This document shows positions 6,689 through 12,412 of a stretch of DNA of 15,296 nt, one piece after another. The stretch is from JADFXI01 sp050011415 (GTDB taxonomy: Bacteria; Nitrospirota; Thermodesulfovibrionia; Thermodesulfovibrionales; Dissulfurispiraceae). The stretch covers positions 1 through 15,296 of the forward strand of contig JBEKJD010000035.1 of NCBI GenBank assembly GCA_050011415.1, written 5' to 3'. Below the pieces are notes generated by a model, which saw only the letters and a list, made by a program, of their open reading frames with translations, did not search any database and was not told the origin of the DNA. A program made the position numbers and the translations under genes. Positions within the stretch are counted from its first letter, which is position 1. Each line of letters begins with the position of its first letter.

Positions 6689-7313
6689 AGAGATACTGGA
6701 AGCGATGTGGACTGCCATTGAGGAAGAGGGCGCTGATTTTGCAGAGGTCGAAAAGATCGGCATTGATCCGGCAGACCACTCTTATAAGGAGCTTACAGGT
6801 CATACGCTCATTGAGATAAAGGAGGGCCACATTTATTTCCGTAAGGACGGCAAAGAAGAAGGGCGTAAAACGATACGGCGTCACCGTCTTGCAGAGCGTC
6901 TTATAATGGATGTGCTAAGTATACGTGGGGAAGAGGGAGACGAAAAAGCATGCGAGTTTGAACATCTGCTTAAGGAAGGCGTTGATACAAAGGTATGCGC
7001 CATGCTGAACCATCCTTCAACTTGTCCCCATGGGAAACCGATACCTCCGGGCGACTGCTGCTATGAGGCCAGAAAAACAGGCGACCTGGGGGTATTGCCG
7101 TTGACCGAATTCAAACCGAATGAGGAAGTGGAAATTGCATTTATTCAAACGGGAGACTCCAAAAAAATGCAGAAACTTATGGCAATGGGGGTCTTGCCGG
7201 GAAACCGCATCATTGTTTTACAGACCTTCCCTTCATATATATTCCGTATCGGTTATTCAGAATTCGCAATAGATTCTCAAATGGCGCGGGAAATATTTGC
7301 AAGGCGCACCTGA
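6666..7313 (+). CDS. DtxR-like metal-binding protein fused to a C-terminal FeoA domain
   Basis: A 215-residue protein with a strong AAGGAGG site before its ATG. Residues 1-65 take the place of the DtxR winged helix but are short, with no obvious recognition helix. Residues 70-125 are a clear DtxR dimerisation and metal-binding domain: RRHRLAE (71-77), ACEFEH (95-100) and CPHGKPIPPG (120-129). Aligned by eye with DtxR/IdeR, Cys96, Glu99 and His100 match the primary site, and His73 and Glu77 match part of the ancillary site; the ancillary His98 equivalent is Asp92. Residues 141-215 are a FeoA-type SH3-like domain (LGVLPLTEFKPNEEV through FAIDSQMAREI). It is probably an iron or manganese sensor that either represses transcription or acts directly on FeoB through FeoA; the second option is inference. 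Confidence 0.85.
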   Translation: MKLSEKAEEILEAMWTAIEEEGADFAEVEKIGIDPADHSYKELTGHTLIEIKEGHIYFRKDGKEEGRKTIRRHRLAERLIMDVLSIRGEEGDEKACEFEHLLKEGVDTKVCAMLNHPSTCPHGKPIPPGDCCYEARKTGDLGVLPLTEFKPNEEVEIAFIQTGDSKKMQKLMAMGVLPGNRIIVLQTFPSYIFRIGYSEFAIDSQMAREIFARRT

Positions 7314-7325
7314 CAGAAGAATTTT

Positions 7326-7466
7326 ATGAAAAAAAAAGACAGTCCCCAAAAGCCGCGGGTGCCCTTTGAAGGAGTAAAGCAATTAAAGAGGCATCTTGTT
7401 GTTCCTGTAAAAAAACAGGAAAGGCTTGACAAAATCAGCCGGCGTGAATTGAAGAAGCCCTCTTGA
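7326..7466 (+). CDS. Possible 46-residue basic protein
   Basis: A short frame, ATG at 7326 to TGA at 7464-7466, beginning 12 bases after the DtxR-FeoA stop. The product is very basic (starts MKKKD, ends RRELKKPS), with no recognisable domain, signal or membrane segment. Only a weak purine stretch (AGAAGA) lies upstream of the ATG. Its last 32 bases overlap the 3' end of the convergent permease gene. It could be a real last gene of the Feo operon or a chance frame in the intergenic space. Confidence 0.3.
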   Translation: MKKKDSPQKPRVPFEGVKQLKRHLVVPVKKQERLDKISRRELKKPS

Positions 7467-8883
7467 TGCTGTAGGTAAAATAAATTATCAGCCCCACCAC
7501 AAGCCACACAACAAGTCTTATCCATGTATCCACGGGAAGTCCGGTCATCAGGTAAAAACATGAAAGAATTCCGAGAATCGGTGTTGCCAGACCACCGGGG
7601 GCTTTGAATATTCTTTGAATTTCAGGATGCGTAAAACGCAAAACCAGGACACCGGCGCAAACAATCACAAACGCCAGAAGAGTGCCGATGCTCACGAGTT
7701 CGCCCACAATACCGATGGGCAGGAGGGCAGCCAGAACAGCGGTGACGATTCCGGTCACAATAGTAATAATGTAAGGTGTTCTGAACACGGGATGAATTTT
7801 GGAAACAAAAGGAGGAAGCAGCTTGTCCCTGCCCATAGTGAAAAAAATTCTTGTCTGACCCAGAAGAAGCACCAGGATCACTGAAGTCAAACCGGCAATC
7901 GCGCCGATTTTTAACAAGGGGGAGAAGAATTGCAGTCCCATGGCATCGAGCGCAACCGCAAATGGCGCAGGACCGTTCAATGCAGAGTAAGGGACTACGC
8001 CTGTCAAAACAAGGGCAGCAGCCACATAAAGCAATGTGCAGATGAAAAGGCTGCCCAGAATGCCAAGCGGCATATCTTTTTGCGGTCTTTTTGCTTCCTG
8101 CGCAAGAGTAGATACGGCATCAAATCCTATATACGCAAAAAAGATGACCCCTGCACCCCTCACCACTCCGCTCCACCCGAAGACTCCGAACTCTCCCTTA
8201 TTTGGCGGAACAAAAGGGTGCCAGAGCGCCGGTTTTACAAAGAAGACACCGACAGCAATGAACGCTAAAATTATGGCAACTTTAATAACTACGATAACTG
8301 CATTCAGCGCAGCCGATTCCTTTATGCCGATAACGAGAATAACGGTAATAAAAGCAACCACTGCAACTGCCGGGGCATTAAAAAGCGCCCCTGTAGAAAC
8401 CCATGTGTGCTGCATAACATCATAATTGAAAGGCGGAGATGCAAGATAATCAGGAATAATAATACCCAGGTCCTTTAAAAAACTCACACAATATCCTGAC
8501 CATCCGATGGCGACAGTTGTCGCGCCGAGAGTGTATTCCAATATAAGGTCCCAGCCGATTATCCAGGCTACAAACTGTCCCATTGTTGCATATGCATAAG
8601 TGTAGGCGCTTCCGGAAACCGGGATCATTGATGCAAATTCGGCATAGCAGAGCCCTGCAAAGGCACAGGCGATTCCGGAAATAACAAAAGATATGACAAT
8701 CGCAGGTCCGGCAATCTGTGCCGCAGCATGTCCGGTCAGCACAAAAATACCGGCGCCTATAATAACGCCTATCCCCAGAAGCACCAGGCTGACAGGACCC
8801 AGCGATCTTCTGAGACCGTGCTTCTCCTCAAAAGCTTCTATAGTGAGGTCGGATAATTTCTTTTTTAAAAACAGCCTTCTCAT
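7435..8883 (-). CDS. APC-superfamily amino-acid permease (YfnA/CAT-like)
   Basis: A 482-residue integral membrane protein with about 12 predicted hydrophobic segments, the usual size for APC transporters. The first membrane segment holds the hallmark GIGVIIGAGIF (37-47), whose unwound Gly-rich region binds the amino-acid backbone in this family. FFAYIGFDAVSTLAQEAKRP in the middle is the other strongly conserved stretch (sixth membrane region and following loop). It most resembles CAT-type cationic amino-acid transporters and Bacillus YfnA, but the substrate cannot be read from sequence. Import is probably proton-coupled. The ATG at 8883 has only a weak AGGG upstream. It is transcribed alone, away from the NMO gene, and converges on the Feo operon. 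Confidence 0.9.
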   Translation of the reverse strand: MRRLFLKKKLSDLTIEAFEEKHGLRRSLGPVSLVLLGIGVIIGAGIFVLTGHAAAQIAGPAIVISFVISGIACAFAGLCYAEFASMIPVSGSAYTYAYATMGQFVAWIIGWDLILEYTLGATTVAIGWSGYCVSFLKDLGIIIPDYLASPPFNYDVMQHTWVSTGALFNAPAVAVVAFITVILVIGIKESAALNAVIVVIKVAIILAFIAVGVFFVKPALWHPFVPPNKGEFGVFGWSGVVRGAGVIFFAYIGFDAVSTLAQEAKRPQKDMPLGILGSLFICTLLYVAAALVLTGVVPYSALNGPAPFAVALDAMGLQFFSPLLKIGAIAGLTSVILVLLLGQTRIFFTMGRDKLLPPFVSKIHPVFRTPYIITIVTGIVTAVLAALLPIGIVGELVSIGTLLAFVIVCAGVLVLRFTHPEIQRIFKAPGGLATPILGILSCFYLMTGLPVDTWIRLVVWLVVGLIIYFTYSIKRASSIHAG

Positions 8884-8948
8884 ATGCCCTGACTATTATA
8901 CATAAAAACTGCTGGAATTCCACCATTCCCGTGTGCAATAAAAATACG

Positions 8949-8977
8949 TTGAGAAAATATACTTAGACCTATACAAT
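8949..8977 (+). promoter_or_regulatory. Probable sigma70-type promoter for the NMO-like gene
   Basis: TTGAGA (8949-8954), a 17-base spacer and TACAAT (8972-8977). It gives a leader of about 40 bases to the GTG start at 9027. The 143-base divergent gap (8884-9026) is otherwise AT-rich with no further clear signals. Confidence 0.5.
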
Positions 8978-9026
8978 AATAATGCTGGCTGTTGGATTTA
9001 TGTTAGAATAATATACTAGGAGCATT

Positions 9027-10139
9027 GTGAGATTGAAAACATCCTTAAAACCGTTTGTCATAAAAGGTAAGGAAATAAGCGTACCCATTATTCAGGGTGG
9101 AATGGGTGTCGGCGTTTCGTTATTCCCGCTGGCGAGTGCAGTGGCCCGGCAGGGAGGTCTCGGAATTGTTTCGAGTGCCTGCCTGGACCGTTTAGTTTCA
9201 AAAAGGACCGGTAAGAAATTCAATACTTACGAGGCGGCTTACGAAGAGGTCTCTCTGTCAAAAGGTGCTGGAGGCTTTGCAGGCATAAATATAATGGGTG
9301 CTCTTGTACACGATTTTAATGATTCGGTCCGTGGAGCACTCGATGCCGGAGCAGACGCCATTATTTCCGGAGCCGGCCTGCCGTTGACGCTCCCGGCTAT
9401 CCAACCTCCAAAAGATACCGCCCTTATACCGATTGTCTCCTCCACAAGGGCACTCGACATCATATGCAAGAAATGGGAGAAACTTCATTACAGGCCGGAT
9501 GCAATCGTGCTGGAAGGGCCGCTTGCAGGCGGTCACCTGGGCTTTAAAATGGACCAGATATACCTTGACTCCAATACCCTCGAAAATCTGCTCCCTCCGA
9601 TAAAGGAGATGGCCATAAAATACGGCGATTTCCCCGTAATAGTCGCAGGCGGAATTTATACTTATGAGGATATCGTAAAGTTCTTAAAGATGGGGGCCGA
9701 CGGAGTTCAGATGGGCACACGCTTTCTGGCGACAACTGAATGCAGCGCTTCCGAGGCATATAAACAAGCAGTTATCAATGCCGTGGAGGAAGATATAATA
9801 GTCGCTCATGACCCGGGTTCACCCTGCGGTCTTCCCTTCAGGGTAATCAGGCAGTCCCCAATGTATGTATCGGCTCTTAAGAGGCTGAGACAACCGAAAT
9901 GTGATAAGGGTTATGTACTGCTCAAGGACAGCGAGGGCCATTTCACTGTTTGCCCGGCAAAGAAAAGCAATGAGCACCATTTCTGCATCTGCAACGGTCT
10001 CCTGAGCTCTGCCGGCTACAATCCTGACAAAGAGGAGCCGCTTTACACTGTAGGGACCAATGCTGCCCGTATAGACCGGATAGTCTCAGTCGAAACACTT
10101 TTCGAAGAGCTGACCGGCCAAGACATAAGTAAAAAGTGA
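9027..10139 (+). CDS. Nitronate monooxygenase-like / FabK-like flavoprotein with a Cys-rich C-terminus
   Basis: A 370-residue FMN-dependent TIM-barrel protein of the 2-nitropropane dioxygenase family. Visible elements: IIQGGMGVGVS (21-31) at the first strand, GGHLGFK with His170 (the position of the catalytic base in nitronate monooxygenases), VAGGIYTYEDI (206-216) and GADGVQMGTRFLATTE (223-238) at the phosphate-binding end of FMN. The last 80 residues go beyond the minimal barrel and hold Cys292, Cys309, Cys320 and Cys322 with a His pair (HHFCIC), a possible metal or iron-sulfur site. The start is GTG with AGGAG 4 bases upstream. The family also includes FabK-type enoyl-ACP reductases and uncharacterised reductases, so the reaction is not certain. 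The last three codons and the stop lie in the heptanucleotide repeat. Confidence 0.85.
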   Translation: MRLKTSLKPFVIKGKEISVPIIQGGMGVGVSLFPLASAVARQGGLGIVSSACLDRLVSKRTGKKFNTYEAAYEEVSLSKGAGGFAGINIMGALVHDFNDSVRGALDAGADAIISGAGLPLTLPAIQPPKDTALIPIVSSTRALDIICKKWEKLHYRPDAIVLEGPLAGGHLGFKMDQIYLDSNTLENLLPPIKEMAIKYGDFPVIVAGGIYTYEDIVKFLKMGADGVQMGTRFLATTECSASEAYKQAVINAVEEDIIVAHDPGSPCGLPFRVIRQSPMYVSALKRLRQPKCDKGYVLLKDSEGHFTVCPAKKSNEHHFCICNGLLSSAGYNPDKEEPLYTVGTNAARIDRIVSVETLFEELTGQDISKK

Positions 10140-10190
10140 AAAGTTAAAAACTATCTTTTACTTCTTACTTTTTACTTTTTACTTGTTTTT
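10127..10190. repeat. Inverted heptanucleotide repeat at the convergent NMO/nusB junction; possible terminator
   Basis: The left arm (10127-10149) is about three units of AAGTRAA. The right arm (10156-10185) is about four units of the reverse complement. The arms pair over more than 20 positions with one bulge and one mismatch, leaving a short loop, and T-rich sequence follows on the + strand (to 10192). The stop codons of both converging genes lie inside. A role as a transcription terminator, at least for the + strand gene, is inferred from position and structure; the stem is almost purely A-T. Confidence 0.7.
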
Positions 10191-10632
10191 TTATGCCGTA
10201 ATCCCGCGATATCCGGTCAAGAAGACCGTTGATAAAAGATGCTGATTCAGCAGTGGAATATTTTTTTGCTATATCGAGGGCTTCGTTTATGGTGACCGCT
10301 CCTGGAATATCTTTCCGGAATAACAGTTCATAAGCGGCAGACCTGAGAATATTTCTATCAATGCTTGCAATCCGCGAGAGAGTCCATTTCTCGGCAATTC
10401 GCTGAATAACAGAGTCTATTTCTTCAAGGTGTTTAATAGTGCCTGTTATAATGTCCTCTGCAAATGACTTTACATCTTGCTCGGCGTCGCCGGCTTCGTT
10501 CCAGAAAGACTCTATTTGCATTTTGAGTTCTCCTGGTTTTGTGTAAAGCTCCGGAGCGCCGCCGGAACCGTCGAGGAAATCAATCCTGTATAAAAACTGT
10601 AAGGCATATTCTCTCGCTTTTCTTCTTTTCAT
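10165..10632 (-). CDS. nusB: Transcription antitermination factor NusB
   Basis: A 155-residue all-helical RNA-binding protein that joins NusE (ribosomal protein S10) on boxA RNA in the antitermination complex of rRNA operons. Recognisable segments are KAREYALQFLYRIDF (5-19), WTLSRIASIDRNILRSAAYE (83-102) and VTINEALDIAKKYSTAES (113-130) followed by FINGLLDRI. Length is typical. The last eight residues (KKQVKSKK) and the stop are encoded by the heptanucleotide repeat, so the tail looks like an accident of repeat placement. The start lies 8 bases after the ribH stop with little Shine-Dalgarno sequence, which suggests translational coupling. ribH-nusB adjacency is common in bacteria. Confidence 0.93.
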   Translation of the reverse strand: MKRRKAREYALQFLYRIDFLDGSGGAPELYTKPGELKMQIESFWNEAGDAEQDVKSFAEDIITGTIKHLEEIDSVIQRIAEKWTLSRIASIDRNILRSAAYELLFRKDIPGAVTINEALDIAKKYSTAESASFINGLLDRISRDYGIKKQVKSKK

Positions 10633-10640
10633 ATGTCAGA

Positions 10641-11102
10641 TCAAAGTCTTTTGACCACCTGGGCCATTTCTATTGCTGTAACGGCAGCATCCCACCCTTT
10701 GTTGCCTGCCTTGGTGCCGGCGCGTTCAACCGCCTGTTCGATATTATCGGCGGTGATTATTCCGAAAGCAATGGGGACCCCTGTATCAAGAGAGGCGACC
10801 GCTATGCCTTTTGAAACCTCTGCAGCGACATAATCGAAGTGAGGTGTCGCGCCCCTGATAACCGTTCCAAGGCATATCAAAGCCTGGCAGTTTCCCTTCA
10901 TTGCAAGCTTCTTCGCAATAAGGGGAATCTCTAAAGCTCCCGGCACTTTTACAACTTCAATATCGTCCTCTTTAGCGCCGTGTCTTAAAAGCGCATCAAC
11001 GGCCCCTTCAAGGAGCCTGGACGTGATGAAATCATTAAACCTGCTGACAACGATACCGAATTTAAAACCCTTTGCCTGAAGTTCGCCTTCTATTATTTTC
11101 AT
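10641..11102 (-). CDS. ribH: 6,7-dimethyl-8-ribityllumazine synthase
   Basis: A 153-residue enzyme that condenses 5-amino-6-ribitylaminouracil with dihydroxybutanone phosphate, the penultimate step of riboflavin synthesis. It usually assembles into pentamers or 60-meric capsids. Signatures: VVSRFN (18-23), VPGALEIP (53-60), GTVIRGATPHFDYV (79-92) with the catalytic His88, and RAGTKAGNKGW (127-137). The ATG has a good AGGAGG (11110-11115) 7 bases upstream. No other rib genes accompany it. I found nothing resembling an FMN riboswitch in the 176-base gap upstream, which holds heptanucleotide repeats and a possible promoter instead. It is probably co-transcribed with nusB. Confidence 0.95.
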   Translation of the reverse strand: MKIIEGELQAKGFKFGIVVSRFNDFITSRLLEGAVDALLRHGAKEDDIEVVKVPGALEIPLIAKKLAMKGNCQALICLGTVIRGATPHFDYVAAEVSKGIAVASLDTGVPIAFGIITADNIEQAVERAGTKAGNKGWDAAVTAIEMAQVVKRL

Positions 11103-11120
11103 TGTTCATCCTCCTGCAAA

Positions 11121-11201
11121 TAAAAGTTAAAAGTGAAAAGTTAGAAGTAAAAAGTGAATAGCTAAAAAAATAAAGAAATCCTTCACTTCTGACTTTTTAC
11201 T
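11121..11201. repeat. Heptanucleotide repeat with inverted arms in the ribH leader
   Basis: The left arm at 11121-11157 is about five units of the AAAAGTN heptad. The right arm at 11181-11201 is the reverse complement of about three units. Bases 11132-11152 and 11181-11201 pair along 21 positions; most deviations are G-T wobbles. The array begins only a few bases beyond the ribH ribosome-binding site, so it would form part of the ribH 5' leader. Confidence 0.7.
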
Positions 11202-11203
11202 AT

Positions 11204-11212
11204 ATTATCACA
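11204..11212 (-). promoter_or_regulatory. Possible extended -10 promoter for ribH-nusB
   Basis: On the - strand TGT-GATAAT fits an extended -10 (TGn plus a 5/6 match to TATAAT). It lies between the two repeat blocks of the rodA-ribH gap, with a predicted start near 11197 and a leader of about 95 bases. No good -35 element is visible; readthrough from rodA is an alternative. Confidence 0.35.
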
Positions 11213-11235
11213 TTCAGGCAAATAACAAGTGAGAG

Positions 11236-11280
11236 TGTTTTACTTTTTACTTCTTGCTTCTCACTTTTTACTTTTTTTTT
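11236..11280. repeat. Heptanucleotide repeat abutting the rodA stop
   Basis: On the - strand this reads as a run of A, then about four heptads of the form AARAAGT, directly after the rodA TAA. It is of the same type as the blocks at 10127-10190 and 11121-11201. The + strand is correspondingly T-rich. The block is the reverse complement of the left arm of the neighbouring repeat and could pair with it over a distance. Confidence 0.65.
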
Positions 11281-12412
11281 ACGACGGGTAAAACAACTCA
11301 AACCTTCGCGTCCTGATATTTATCAGTATTCCTGCGGCAATAAAATTGCTGAGCAGCGCCGTGCCGCCGTAACTGACAAAGGGTAGAGGAACTCCGACAA
11401 CCGGCATCAGACTGAGCGTCATGCCTATATTGACGCAAAAATAGACAAAGAACATAGCTGTTATGCCCACTGCCATTAGCCTCCCGAACTCATCTTTTGC
11501 GCGATATGCCGTATCGAGCCCGCGCAGGAAAAGCAATAAATAAATGCTCAAAAGAAAAAAACTTCCGACAAAACCGCTTTCTTCCGCATAGACGGCGAAT
11601 ATAAAATCAGTATGCTTCTCAGGCAAAAATCTAAGCGGCCCCTGTGTCCCCTTCAGATATCCCTTGCCGAGAACACCGCCTGATCCAATCGATATTTTTG
11701 ACTGGTTGATATGATAACCGATGCCTGAGGGATCAACATCAGAGTCCATAAAAGCAACAAGGCGGTTCTTCTGGTAATCCTTGAGCCCTTCCCAAAATAT
11801 GTGGCCCAGAAAAGGGACCGAGATAATCCCGATTATAATTACAACGGTTATGATTTTTTTGCTCACACCTTTGGAGATCGCCAGAACTATAAATAACGAT
11901 ACCATAAGAATAGCGGTCCCAAGGTCCGGCTGCTTTACGAGCAGCGCCAGCGGGAGCAGCGCAAACATGACAACACTCTTGGCCGACATCTTCTCCCTGA
12001 CATCATTGTTGCCGGCACACAAGTATGCCGAAAGACCTATAATGAAAGAAATTCTAAAGAATTCCGAGGGCTGAAATGAAAAAAAGCCTATGCTCAGCCA
12101 CCGTTGGGCCCCCATGCCGGACCTGCCGGCAACAAGAACGGCGACAAGCAGGAAAAGTCCGATTGCATAGAGCTGGTATGCATACCTGAACAACCACTTA
12201 TAGTCAAAAAATACCACGGCAAATAACGCCGCGATACTTATTATAAGCCATATGATCTGTTTTGAGTAAAAATCCGGATGTCCGCTCATTCCTGCCGGCG
12301 GCCTCGTTGCACTGTAAATAGTTATGATCCCGATTAAGGAGAGACAGAGGATCAGGCCAAAGGTGATCCAGTCGAAATTCTTGCTTAAGCGACGGTCGAT
12401 TTTTATGATCAT
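11279..12412 (-). CDS. rodA: Rod-shape SEDS peptidoglycan polymerase RodA
   Basis: A 377-residue, roughly ten-helix inner-membrane glycosyltransferase that polymerises lipid II during cell elongation, working with PBP2. Landmarks: an early TIYSATRPP loop, GAQRWL (101-106), SFQPSEF (112-118), the large periplasmic loop with NRLVAFMDSDVDPSGIGYH (216-234), GSGGVLGKGYLKGTQ (243-257) and FLPEKHTDFIFAVYAEE (262-278). Asp269 corresponds to the essential aspartate of E. coli RodA (Asp262). The C-terminal VPLPFVSYGG stretch is typical of SEDS proteins. The start overlaps the mrdA stop by 4 bases (ATGA), indicating coupled translation. The stop adjoins a heptanucleotide repeat. Confidence 0.95.
   Translation of the reverse strand: MIIKIDRRLSKNFDWITFGLILCLSLIGIITIYSATRPPAGMSGHPDFYSKQIIWLIISIAALFAVVFFDYKWLFRYAYQLYAIGLFLLVAVLVAGRSGMGAQRWLSIGFFSFQPSEFFRISFIIGLSAYLCAGNNDVREKMSAKSVVMFALLPLALLVKQPDLGTAILMVSLFIVLAISKGVSKKIITVVIIIGIISVPFLGHIFWEGLKDYQKNRLVAFMDSDVDPSGIGYHINQSKISIGSGGVLGKGYLKGTQGPLRFLPEKHTDFIFAVYAEESGFVGSFFLLSIYLLLFLRGLDTAYRAKDEFGRLMAVGITAMFFVYFCVNIGMTLSLMPVVGVPLPFVSYGGTALLSNFIAAGILINIRTRRFELFYPS

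Noticed and set aside
7402..7421. 7-bp inverted repeat TTCCTGT/ACAGGAA between the Feo operon and the permease
   Set aside because: It was considered as a terminator for the convergent genes, but neither side is followed by a T-tract and it lies inside the possible small ORF.
8895..8900. TATAAT on the - strand just upstream of the permease ATG
   Set aside because: It would start transcription about 5 bases before the ATG with no good -35 element, leaving no room for a ribosome-binding site.
11103..11278. FMN riboswitch upstream of ribH
   Set aside because: The region is almost entirely A/T-rich heptanucleotide repeats. I cannot find the conserved G-rich segments of the RFN element on the ribH strand.
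11121..11280. Repeats read as a CRISPR array
   Set aside because: Units are about 7 bases, contiguous and degenerate, with no spacers and no cas genes nearby.
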